Shown here: positions 22,441 through 32,826 of the stretch, in pieces | Position numbering within the stretch: position 1 is the stretch's first letter | How the letters are laid out: each line of letters begins with the position of its first letter | Source of the DNA: Scalesia atractyloides | Taxonomy: Eukaryota > Streptophyta > Magnoliopsida > Asterales > Asteraceae | DNA length: 64,000 nucleotides | Direction of reading: 5' to 3' | NCBI GenBank assembly: GCA_947069175.1 | Contig: CAMTDV010000027.1 | Coordinates: 39,879,369 to 39,943,368, forward strand | Program-made: the position numbers and the translations under genes | Notes under the pieces: generated by a model | The model's database searches: none | Seen by the model: the letters and a program-made list of their open reading frames with translations, nothing else | Told to the model about the DNA's origin: nothing

Positions 22441-24301
22441 TTGTGTGATCTACAGCTTTATTATCAGAAAAATTATACAAAAGGTCTTGGGTACAATAGG
22501 GCTCCTCCACCATATAATCATAACTATACAAGAATGCCTGAATCTGAGGCTGATCCAGAAAATGCAGAAAATATGATGTATGGTAAACCTTCAGATTGTC
22601 TTTCTAAACCGTGGAAGCCCTACTACCCAAAGTTCTCCAAGCCAACTGAACTAAAAAGGGATGATGTTTCCGTTACTTCCGCACCACTTTCACATGAATC
22701 TGGTGACCATCCATCTTATAGTTCAGATGATTTAGAGAAAGTGACGCCTAAGGCAGAATCTAAAGGAGAAAATTCTTCTAAAACTGAAACTGACTTAGTG
22801 AACGATACTAACGTTTCTACCTCACGTGTAGAAGAAATATTAGTTGAGATATTACAGATGGTGATCATGAAGAATGTCTGAATGCAAATTCAGACAATTC
22901 AGCTGCTGATTATGAATTTTATAAACCTTCTTTTGACATTTTGAATCAATTTCTTGCTGAACAATTTAAATTCTCAAACAGTGTTGGTTGTGTTGATGAC
23001 ACAGACAATTTTAATCATGGTTTTTCATCTAATGTTGATGTTTTGAATGCTAATAATTACTGTGATAACTCTTGTGATGAAAACATGAATTTTGCTACAG
23101 GTACAACATCGACAGATGATTCGGTTTCTTCAGTTCCTACTGAAGAGACCAGAAGTTCTTCTCCAGAGTTTTCGTCTGTTGATGCTAATCCCAGGGTTGA
23201 CAGTGAGAAATTCAACCAACCAATTGAACCTGTGATGAATGACGTTGGCATAGTTCTAGAAGAATTGGGCGAATCAGCTTCTTCAAACAAAGAACAATGG
23301 ATTGATTCTGAAATGACAGAAGATGAGCATTCCCTTCCTGCTGATTCAGATACAAATCTTGAAACTGAATCTGAATCGGACTCTCAAACTTCGCAAAATT
23401 TAGAGATTCCTCCTACTTTTAATTTTTCAAGCTCATCTTCTGGAAGCTTAGAAAAGGATGTCCCTTCTGAGCCACTCGTCTCCTCTGCAGAATCTGCCAT
23501 GCAAAATGATTTGAAAACTAATAATAAGAAACGGGGAACACGTAGATCCAAAAAGAAGAAAAACAAACAGGCGTCTCAGACAAAAGAAACGGCAACTGCT
23601 GAGTCACTTCTTCATTCTGAGAAATTGACTCAGCAGCCACAAACTGAATCTATTAAGCAACCCGCTAAACAGAAATCAGTTCTGTTTGCGCCTAAGTCTA
23701 CTCACTCCGAATTATCTAATTCAAATCACAAAACTAACAAGTATGCTAATGGTTGTGCGCAGGCATCAGCCAAGACCAACACCGTGCACCAGCCGTCAGT
23801 ACCCGCAAGCAAGAAACTGACAGGCAAATTACCTAGAATTCCCAACCTGAATGGACTGTTTTCTTCCAGAAGAGGCAGACCTGTTTCAACTGTGGATTTC
23901 CCGGGCATATTGCGCGAAATTGTCAGAAGGCTTTTATACCTTTTAAAGCATAATACTCAAAATATAAGAAAGCTATGCCTAATCGCCTATATCAGGCTCG
24001 ATTTGCTACGGCTAAGCCTTCTGATCAAGACTGGAACATGGCCAAGAATCAAACTCAGAAATCTCCAAGACCTTCAGGTTTTCTGAGTCCTTCTAGCACT
24101 CCAAGGATTGTGCAGAAGTCTAACTCACCAACCTGGAGGCCTAAGATCTTGAGCAAGATTCAGTCTTCTGCCCCCGTATCCGGCAAATCAAAAGCATCAT
24201 CGACCTCATCCTCAACTAATTTAATTTTCTGTGAGGTTACTTATGTTGATACACATGGCATGCACAGATCATCAGTGGCCTGGGTTGCAACCTCTAACTA
24301 A
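22441..24301 (+). pseudogene. Element B Gag-protease linker with hidden zinc knuckle
   Basis: Open frames at 22441-22881, 22941-24086 and 23975-24301. It is mostly acidic, S/T/E-rich (TEETRSSSPEFSSVDANP), then basic (KKRGTRRSKKKKNK). An intact knuckle, CFNCGFPGHIARNC, sits at 23882-23923, but in a different frame from the long 381-codon frame. A one-base slip near 23860 therefore separates it from its upstream protein. It corresponds to A's second knuckle (18687-18728). Confidence 0.7.
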
Positions 24302-24314
24302 AACCTGTTGAAAT

Positions 24315-24650
24315 GTGCAGGAACAACTCTGGCGAACTCTTGTCAGACTCTGGTATATTGACAGTGGTTGTTCCAGGCACATGACTAGGGACATCTCGCA
24401 GTTTTTCGATGGTGGATTTGCCTCCTTCGCAGGTGGTGAGACAGGAAAGATCACTATGAGAGGAACAATATGCAACGGAGCTCTTAGCTTAAAGAACGTG
24501 AACTATGTACCAGAGTTGAAGCATAGTCTTTTGAGTGTGTCTCAGTTTTGTGACAATCATATGGATGTTCTCTTTACCAAGAACGGGTGTTATGTACTGA
24601 AACCAGGCCTCATCACTCCGGATGATTGGATTCTTCTAAAAGCCACGTGA
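24315..24650 (+). pseudogene. pol: Element B aspartic protease
   Basis: Ty1/copia protease, which would cut the Gag-Pol precursor. The catalytic loop WYIDSGCSRHMT lies at about 24351-24386, followed by GGETGKITMRGTI and LKNVNYVPELKHSLLSVSQ, the conserved C-terminal half. It ends at a TGA at 24648, where a frameshift separates it from the pre-integrase region. The catalytic Asp is present. Confidence 0.88.
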
Positions 24651-25842
24651 AAAGGAAATGCATATATAATCGACATGAACAGAGCTCCTACTGCAAGCTT
24701 ACTTGCTTATTCTCGTCAACAGCTGAGCATGCTGCAATGCTATGGCATAGTCTACTCGGACACGTCAACATGAAGAACTTTAATCGACTTGCAAAAGGTG
24801 GTTTACTCAGAGATCTACCAGTTCGTGACTTTATGCATATTGAAAAGTGTGAATCATGTGCTCGTGGGAAACAACATCGACAGCCGCACAAATCTAAACC
24901 TGCACCCTCCACGTCTCAAGTCTTAGGATTACTTCATATGGATCTCTTTAGTCCGACAGATATTCTGAGCATTGGCGAGAAGGCATACTGCCTGGTTGTT
25001 ATTGATGACTACTCACGATTCACTTGGGTCTTCTTTCTAGCACAAAAAGGTGAAACCGCTGAGTTAGTTAAACAATTCATCACACTTATGGACAACCAGA
25101 CAGACACCACCGTGAAGGCTATTCGTTGTGATAATGGAACAGAGTTTAAGAATGTACCTTAAATTCTTTCTGTTCCTCCAAGGGAATTGATCGACAGTTT
25201 AATGCAGCCAGAACTCCACAACAAAATGGGGTTGCAGAATGGAGAAATCAAACACTGAATGAAGCTACACGTACTATGTTGGTTGAATCCGAGCTACCTC
25301 TTATTTTCTTGGCAGAAGCAATCAATACCGCCTGTTATATTTAGAATCATGCCCTGATCAACAAAAGACACATGAAAACACCGTACGAAGTGGTTGAAGG
25401 TCGCAAACCTTCGGTCAAGCATTTCCGCAAGTTCGGATGCCCTTGTGTTCTTCTGCTTATGGATGCGAAAGGGAAATTTGAATCACGCAGGGATCCATGC
25501 ATCTTCGTCAGATATTCCAAAAATACTTCATATCGTGTCTATAACAAGATCAAGAAAATGGTAGTTGAAACCTACAATGTGGGTTGGCTGGAGGAGAATC
25601 CCAAAGACACACGCATTGGCCCTGACTGGCTGTATGATTATTTCACCTTGTTTAATCATGTTGATGTCCCTTCTAATGTGTCTGCAGGTACAAGCAAACT
25701 TTCTGAACTTCCAACGATGCCCATCTCACTCGAAGACGATGCCGATGCTGCACAGCTGAACGAGACTTTTAAGCAGCTAAGTGTGGATCCACCCGGATTT
25801 AATGAAGCTATATCTACATCTTCACCAGTATCACAGCATTAG
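24626..25842 (+). pseudogene. pol: Element B integrase
   Basis: Would insert the DNA copy into the genome. 24626-25162 holds the zinc-binding start (LWHSLLGHVN ... CESCARGKQHR) and the first two catalytic acids (HMDLFSP, IRCDNGTEFKN). A one-base shift near 25160 leads to the third catalytic region, QQNGVAEWRNQTLNEATRTM (Glu present), a stop at ~25342, then KTPYEVVEGRKPSVKHFRKF and the C-terminal part to 25842. All three acids survive, but the frame is broken at least twice. Confidence 0.88.
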
Positions 25843-26640
25843 GAAACGGCATCTGACCAGACTCCTCAGGATGATTCCCCTGAGGTTGGGGCTCCAAACA
25901 TAGAGCCTTCTACGACAGATGAAGGGTCTGCTCCTCCCAAGGTCTTAGGTTCATCACTATTTCCTGAGCCTACACTGCCAGATTGCTCTATTGGTTCATC
26001 AGTCAACATTCCTACTGGTGCAACTAATTAGGGGGAGTCATCTGGAGTTGTCTCACCAAGTGTTACCAACTTGCAACCGGATCTTCTTGTCCCTTCTACG
26101 CCAATACCACAGCGTCTACAGCACGAACATCCAATTGAAAATGTTAATGGTCCTGTTACTGATGTCGTTCGAACCCACAGTCAATCAGGGGATATCAATA
26201 CTTGTCTTTACTCTTGCTTTATCTCACAATTGAACCTAAAAGCATTGATGTTGCCTTGCAGGAACCAGGCTGGGTTGATGCTATGCATGAAGAACTCAAT
26301 CAATTTGAGAAGCTTGGTGTATGGCAATTTGAAGAAATCAAGAAGAAGAAATTTGAGATGAGTTCACTAGGGGAGATGATAATGTTTTTGGACTTCAAGT
26401 TCGTCAAAGCCTGCAAGGGATCTTGATTCATCAAGGAAAATATGTTAATGATGTTCTTGCGAAATTCAAGCATACAGACTCAAAGCCTACGGCTTCACCT
26501 ATTGCAGAATGGCCTTTGCTAAATGAAGATGCTGAAGGAACACCTATTAATCCAACCATGTACCGATCTATGATTGGTTCACTCATGTATCTCACTGCAA
26601 GTCGGCCAGATATCATGTTTGCGGTTTGCTAGTGTGCTCG
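25843..26640 (+). pseudogene. pol: Element B reverse transcriptase, core deleted
   Basis: 25843-26200 is the variable hinge after integrase, with stops. From ~26225 comes the RT start (EPGWVDAMHEELNQFEKLGVW). It then jumps within ~10 codons to FEMSSLGEMIMFLDF, which normally lies some 200 residues later. The palm and fingers, including the YVDD catalytic motif, are missing. Thumb/connection sequence (LLNEDAEGTPINPTMYRSMI, YLTASRPDIMF) follows, to a stop near 26632. Confidence 0.88.
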
Positions 26641-27103
26641 ATATAAGGCTACTCCTAAACTCTCTCATTTACATGTTGTTAAAAGAACTTATAGGCACCT
26701 CAAAGGGGCACCATCACTAGGCCTCTTGTATCCTAAAATTCTAAATTTGAACTGTATGCTTTCTCTGACAGTAATCTCGGAGGTACAGATAGGGATATGC
26801 TGCTCCTAGGTTTTATGGATGCAACACCAGCTTACGAATTACGGTTTGACTTATCTAAACACAACAATTTATTGTGATAATGATGCCGCTATCCAAATCG
26901 TTAAAAACCATGTTTTTCACTCCAAAACCAAGCACATAAACATCAAAGTTCATTTTATTCGTGATTGTTATGAAAAGGGTCTCGTTAAACTTGAGCAAAT
27001 CCACACTGATGCAAACGTGGCAGATTTGTTCATGAAACCCGTTAGCGACGCACGTTTTCAAGTGCTTGTTGATCTCCTCAAAATGATCCGTTTTTCTAAC
27101 TGA
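26641..27103 (+). pseudogene. pol: Element B RNase H
   Basis: Would degrade the RNA strand during reverse transcription. The stop-broken N-terminal part has HLHVVKRTYRHLKG. A block before VLWMQHQL is deleted or scrambled (around 26750-26818). The C-terminal part, 26819-27103, is open: IYCDNDAAIQIVKNHVFHSK, TKHINIKVHFIRD, HTDANVADLF. It ends TGA at 27101. The first catalytic acids are not recognisable. Confidence 0.85.
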
Positions 27104-28982
27104 GCATCCTCTGTCCTTTCCGTTTAGTTTGTTATCTTTCTTACATTTTTGTTTGCTTTGTAAATTTGTTCATGTATATACACAAGGTGGAGAATTATTC
27201 AAAAAAGACATTTGTTTTAACAGCTTTTGCAATGATTGGGAAATGAAATATTTTTTCGTGATAAAGTGTCTGACTAACACATGTAACGTGTTGAAGCGGG
27301 AAAAGACTTGAATCGAAGGTGATATGTTGATAGGTCTAAATCTCCACCGGATAGTGTAAGCCAAATGATATAAACATAAAGAACTATATATTCAGTGGGT
27401 CACACACTATAGGCGTATGATTTCATGGTCTTAAATCCTGTGTTGATATATAGCTAACGTCTGAGGTTTCGGGTCTTTATGCTATGGAGTCATTAGGGGA
27501 TATCTTGGCTGCCCTTTTGTTCCATCCAGATTATATGCAGACCTAGGCACAGTCAGGATATCTTTTATAGAGCCAAAATAGAAGGGCCGAAACCTAAAAG
27601 AATGGAAATTTATTCATGAGAAAATTCCATAAGTTCCTACTACCACATAAGGTATTTGCCTAACCCTCGTCATATACTATTAGTCTCTCTGTTGTACGAA
27701 AGTACTGACCTGTTCACATATAGTCTGACGTTGTAAAAGATAAAGGATGATCTCAATATACTCACCTGCTACGATGAATTGTTGTGCTTACCTTGATCGC
27801 GGGGGTATGTCATGGTATGGGACACACGGGTAACATAGTATAATACTACCTTAAGCGTATCATGAAGCTAGAACTTGAGGGTTGAGTTTTTAGATCTAGA
27901 TGGACAAGTATATTGGAAATTGCTTAGACTAGTCTGACCCATCTTACACTAAAAAATGCTCCTTAGTTGACTTTAGAAAAGATTTGATCCCTTAGCAAGG
28001 TTATGTCTGTGTTTGTGTTTATGTTTATGTTTTTGCTTAAATGTCTTACTTTTGTAGTTGGTAAAAGGTGGTTTGATGCTTGGTTAGTCAAATTGTTGTT
28101 TTTGGCTAGATGGTTTCTGTCAAGGGATATTGGACTAGTCTACTAAGTTTCAAAGTTGGGCCATTCCAATAGAATTTCTGAAAGTCATAAAGTTGAACAT
28201 TTATGATTCACGAGTTACTGTTCCGGATTGGGCTTTCAAGTACCTTCCGGATAGGCCCACTAAGTGGTCACTACTCTGGATTGGGCCTGACCAAAGCCTA
28301 ACCTGGTTCATTTGGGAATTCAGATGATGGATTCCGGATTGGTTTGGGCCCAAAAGGTTTTGGGCCCAAGCCCATTCCGGAAAATACTTAACTGAATCAG
28401 AGATGCATTTCGGATTATTCACAAAATATTCAGAAATCCCTCTGACATTCTATGATCATCTTTGAACTCACTGTTCATTCTAATCTCGAATTTTATCTTA
28501 GATTTCGTTCGGATTAGGTATATAATGCTTTAAAATTATGAAATTCAGTGATAACCTTCAAGTTTTCATGCATTTCGGAAAACATTTTGGATTGGCCTGC
28601 AAAGAAACTGGTGTTTCGGATCTCATTCCGGATGGACATTCAACTGAGTTGGCGAATTCGGATTTCATCTCGGATAATGTTCATCTGGATTGATGTTTCA
28701 TCTGAATTACTATTGACTTGTTTGCTAATCCAGATTGATGATTTATCCGAATTAATGTTGACCTGTTTGCTAATCCGGATTGATAAAGGGTTCATCCGGA
28801 TTACTGTTGTACTGATCTAAACCTTTGAGCTCTTTTGAACCTTTCCAAGTGATTGAACCCCTCAAACTGGTTTGAACCTTTTAATAATTTAACTTTTGAA
28901 ATCTGTTTAAACCATCCGATGTGTGTTGACCGTTTATCCAAATGAACTCCCTTAAATTCTGTTAGTTGCGTTAAAATTGAGT
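27104..28982 (+). other. Non-coding spacer between RNase H and extra ORF
   Basis: No convincing coding. 27104-28180 is plain AT-rich sequence; I looked for a second B LTR and did not find one. From 28200 to 28800 it is rich in CCGGATT / TTCGGATT words like B's leader, then TTTGAACC words to 28900. The right limit of B and the left limit of A's 3' part lie somewhere here. Confidence 0.55.
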
Positions 28983-29007
28983 TAATCTGGTTAATTTTTT
29001 GACATAA

Positions 29008-30243
29008 ATGGTGGAAGAGTCCTTTGATGTAGTCATGTTGGTGGAGGAACAGTTCCATAATCAAGCAGGATATCTATCGGATCCACCAGCGGAATTTTTC
29101 CAAGAGTTCCAATCCATGATGGTTGGGTTAAATGCGTGCAAGATTGCATATGCACTTCGTGCCAAGCCGGTTATATATAGAGATCTGGTGCACACCTTTT
29201 GGAAGAGAACTCGATTCCACTTGAGAGGAGCTGATGGGAGACCGTACATTAGCTCTCAGATTCAGCGTACGGAGATCTTAGTGAATGAAGCCTGCGATCG
29301 AGAGGTTTTACAGTTTGTAGACGCAACAAGTGACCCAACAGTGTACGCAAAGGAGAAAGTGTTGCCTATTCTTGCAGAGATGAGTTATGAGGGTTCATAT
29401 CTGCCGTTGCTCAAGAAAATGTTTCCTGCTTACTAGAGATTGCTGGTGCACATGTTCATGCAGTGCGTTTCTGAGAACAAAGGAGGGTTAGACCAACCGA
29501 ATCAAACCCAAACTTCCGCGAGCGTGGCTCTCATTATGGATTGGAAATATAACTTTTTAGGTTATATTTTTCGAAAATATGAAGAAAATTTTAGAGTAGT
29601 CCAAGAAGAGGATGTTTCTATTATATCCGTGCTTCATGCTGTTGATTTTGGATGCTCGATATCCCGATTTAGCCAAGGATGCCTCTAATGTGAACCTGCT
29701 AAATATGAAGCCAATAGGACCGACTATCTTTAGCACAATGAAGAAAAATCGTTCGACATTGAAGACTGTTTTTGTTGGTGGTTTCCTATTAAAGAAGTTC
29801 GGAAGGTTTGCTGAGGTGATCGGACAGGTTGTCCCAGCCCCTACACCAGTCAATGCTATCGTTGCTGAAGAACATGATGTGCCTGTGAAAGAGAAAGAGG
29901 TTGAGTTTGAAGATCTGGTCACTGATGCGGACACAGACGAAAAATAAGCTTTCTTAGACGACCTTACTGAATTTAATGCTAATCTGACTTCAGTTTTGCC
30001 AGAACTTTCTTCAAAGAACTTAGAAGCTCTAATTGCACACTTGAATGAAATTCAAGAACGACAAGGTAATCCTCCTCTGGTAATACCATCTGTTGACGTA
30101 CCGGTAGGTGTGGTTGAATCAGATGACGAGGCTGAAGAAGACGAAGTACCTTTGATAAAGAGACGACGGACGGAGCCTATTATTGAACCAAGTCATTCAG
30201 AAGCTCACGTTGTTAGTATTGCAGAAGAATCTACAGCAGTGAC
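29008..30243 (+). pseudogene. Copia-associated extra ORF, first part
   Basis: ATG at 29008 (MVEESFDVVMLVEEQF). 29008-29436 contains FQSMMVGLNACKIAYALRAK and VHTFWKRTRFHLRG. A TAG at 29434 interrupts the frame, which continues as MFMQCVSENKGGLDQPNQTQ. A frameshift near 29600 leads to 29612-29947 (LLYPCFMLLILDARYPDL, LNMKPIGPTIFSTMKKNR), then a TAA, then 29948-30243 (acidic, PLIKRRRTEP). The order and spacing match the minus-strand copy at 1-2222. It is cut at 30243 by element T and resumes at 38851. Function unknown; I remember it only as a companion of copia Pol in daisy-family genomes. Confidence 0.62.
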
Positions 30244-30633
30244 TGTCACACCCCGACCCGCAGCGGAAAAGGTGATCGGGGCATAATTGGGTTATCATCA
30301 AAGCTCATGACATTTATTATATGTTTCATATTCATTAATACAATTTAATGGAAATAAATGATACAACATATTCTAACTATCAGTCTAAGCTTCTTGGTTC
30401 TCTTCTAAGGCATATCCTATGTTTTCCTTGCTTCAACCTGTTCACCTGTATCATGTGTAAAAAGGTTTTTGGATCAACATAATGTTGCGAGTGAATCCTA
30501 TGGAAAAACATTTGAACAAGTTTATCCAATTGATTATAAATAATGTGCATACCACATATGAGTAAATGTAGATGTAAATTTATTCACACAACACATAATA
30601 TTGAATATTGAACACACATACACCAAATGATTG

Positions 30634-30943
30634 TTTTGAGGCACGCGTTGTTCGACTCGTCTCCCACGAGGAACTGATGGGCCTAATGAATGAGTTTTGA
30701 GGCACGCGTTGTTCCACGAACTGATGGGCCTAATGAATGAGTTTTGAGGCACGCGTTGTTCTTACGAACTGATGGGCCTAATGTATGAGTTTTGAGGCAC
30801 GCGTTGTTCTCGTCTCCCACGAGGAACTGATGGGCCTAATGAATGAGTTTTGAGGCACGCGTTGTTCTTACGAACTGATGGGCCTAATGTATGAGTTTTG
30901 AGGCACGCGTTGTTCTCGTCTCCCACGAGGAACTGATGGGCCT
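30634..30943 (-). repeat. Six-unit minisatellite in T 3' LTR
   Basis: Units begin TTTTGAGGCACGCGTTGTTC and end ACTGATGGGCCTAATG. Two unit types alternate: a long type with TCGTCTCCCACGAGG (an inverted repeat CTCG...CGAG) and a short type with TTACG or CCACG. The six units run long, short, short, long, short, long. The other LTR has four. Confidence 0.9.
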
Positions 30944-31438
30944 GAATAATTTGCATACAACTTTGACAATATGTAATACATCACAACCAAACAATAGTTA
31001 CATTCTAGTTTAGTTCATATAATGGTATAGCACGAATTTGCATAAGAAAATTAGTTTAAGCGACACATGATAAACCCCAAAACATGAATAAAAAGGGGAG
31101 TTTGTAAGAATTCACTCACATTGGGTGCGTTCGGTTGATGAGGTTGAATGCACGCGAAATGGTTTTAACCACGAGTGAAATTAACCTAGATAAATCGCAT
31201 TATGGTTTGGTAAGTAAACGGGTTTTATCAATCTATTTTAGTAGGATTGTTGGGTGTATTTTTGTGAGTTTGAGGCTATTTTCTAACCTTAAAAATGTTA
31301 TTTTTAAGTATTTTTAATTGATTTTTAAATAAAATAATTAAATAAAAATAAATAAAAAAAAATTATTTTTATTTTTGCTACAGTAGACTTTTGACCGTTG
31401 ACTTTGACTAGCGTTGACCGGTTCGAAGGCATATTGTT

Positions 31439-31517
31439 GTGCGCCGGGTGAGGCTCGAACCCGAGACCTCCCGTACGCGTGCACGCAGCTCTACCAACTG
31501 AGCTACGTGTCTAACCC
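31439..31517 (-). other. tRNA-like module T3
   Basis: On the minus strand: GGGTTAGACACGTAGCTCAG then TTGGTAGAGC (A box with D-arm GCTC/GAGC) and CTCGGGTTCGAGCC (B box). It is the best-kept A box of the set and is near-identical to D3. Confidence 0.7.
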
Positions 31518-31603
31518 GTCATATATCCGATTTTAATTACCTATATACATTAATTAGATTTAAACAGAAATCACTTTATTTTAAAAATGAATTAAATCAC
31601 AAA

Positions 31604-31687
31604 ACCGGTGCGCTCCACAGGTCTCGAACCCGGGACCTGTGGGTTAGCGGACACACACTCCACCGCTGGACTGTGTGTCGCACTTGG
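31604..31687 (-). other. tRNA-like module T2
   Basis: On the minus strand: CACACAGTCCAGCGGTGGAG (A-box side) and CCCGGGTTCGAGACC (B box), with most of a T-stem (CGGG / CCTG). Confidence 0.65.
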
Positions 31688-31769
31688 TTAAAAACTCGGT
31701 TATCAATATACTTAACATATACCCAAAACACTCCGGTTCAGTTTTGCGGAAAAAGGGATTTTTATTAAG

Positions 31770-31856
31770 GCAGCGTGTGAGGGACAATACTCGAACTCGT
31801 GACCATACCGTTAAAAGTGCACACAGTCCACCGCTGGACTGTGTGTCTAACCCGGT
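31770..31856 (-). other. tRNA-like module T1
   Basis: On the minus strand: CCGGGTTAGACACACAGTCC then AGCGGTGGACTG, and ACGAGTTCGAGTA as a weaker B box. It corresponds in place and sequence to D1. Confidence 0.6.
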
Positions 31857-32286
31857 AATTATCTTGATTTTAATTATACATAACCATTACTGAAACGTCG
31901 TCTTCTTCACTGGTTTAACCGGAAGTGGCGACTGACTGGTTCAAAATGTTGATTCAAGTTCCTTTAGCGTTTTATGATCAATTACAGTCGAGATAAAAGT
32001 AAAAAGAAAGGAATTTAGGTGTGAGAAGTACCGGCTGGTTTTACTCTGTTTTCCGGCAGAACTCCGGCGACAGCAATCTTTTTCCGGCGACAGTATCTTG
32101 CAGCAGAGAGTCCTCCGAAAGCTTAAAAAGGGTGTGGGTGACTTCGGTAAAGGTTTAGGGGGTTCAGTAAAGCTCAGAGATTACTGATACGGTTTTCCGG
32201 CGAAGTATAAGATATTTCCGGCGAGTGAGTTTTCGCCGAGAAAAGGTGCGATTTGAGTGTGAAAGGTTTCTGGCGAGTTGTGGTTG

Positions 32287-32296
32287 AATTTATAGG
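32287..32296 (-). promoter_or_regulatory. TATA box of T 3' LTR
   Basis: CTATAAATTC on the minus strand, between the antisense and sense tRNA-like modules, as in D and F. Confidence 0.65.
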
Positions 32297-32558
32297 GTAG
32301 TATCGAGATGAATGGGGTCTGAATTCGGTCTCAATTCGAAGGCATCCGTTCTCCGGCGGTTACAGCTGATGTCGCGGGTTCAGACGTCGGTTATAACCGT
32401 CGTAGGAGTTAAGTCATCGGTTATTTTGAGCGAAAACGTAAATAAACGGCGAAGTCGTCGGGATTTCCGACGACTGTTATTTTGGGCGCAATTTACTGAA
32501 TTTGATTACCGAACTTTAATATATGAATTAAATGTTTCCTTTAATCATCAGAAAATCA

Positions 32559-32641
32559 AAGTGGCGGAGCGGTTGTTCGGCTAAGTGATAAGTGTTTGGT
32601 TTGAATCGGTACAGACCCGGGTTCGAAACCCGGCATGGGTA
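32559..32641 (+). other. tRNA-like module T0 (antisense to LTR)
   Basis: GTGGCGGAGCGGTTGTTCGG (A box like tRNA-Leu/Ser) and a perfect T-arm: CCGGG, TTCGAAA loop, CCCGG. No acceptor stem pairing. The long space between boxes recalls class II tRNAs. Confidence 0.7.
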
Positions 32642-32826
32642 AAACATTTTTATTTTGTTATTTTTATCAGTTTTTCAAAAACTAAATATATATCCCCGCA
32701 TAATAATTGATTACGGATCGTTTAAAATTATTTTGGGCATTTAATTCGCAACGAAAAATTTGACTGACTGTTCGGTTGATAAACGGAGCGGGTTTGGTAA
32801 ATCCGTTTTTTTTTACGGATGTTACA

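Larger units (their letters stand above)
30244..32826 (-). repeat. Element T 3' LTR, 2583 bp
   Basis: In element order (right to left): antisense tRNA-like module at 32559-32641, TATA box 32287-32296, repeated TCGCCGGAAA words, three sense tRNA-like modules (31770-31856, 31604-31687, 31439-31517), a six-unit minisatellite (30634-30943), and the LTR end. Confidence 0.92.

Noticed and set aside
27104..28200. A second B LTR between RNase H and the extra ORF
   Set aside because: No copy of the TGTTGGGTTTATAC start or the GATTTCAGGACTTACA end was found there.
30634..30943. A CRISPR-like repeat-spacer array
   Set aside because: The units are contiguous tandem repeats without unique spacers, in a plant LTR.
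32312..32584. 90-codon open frame, present identically at 38335-38607
   Set aside because: The identity only reflects the two copies of one LTR. It is antisense to the element, overlaps the start of tRNA-like module T0, and resembles no protein I know.
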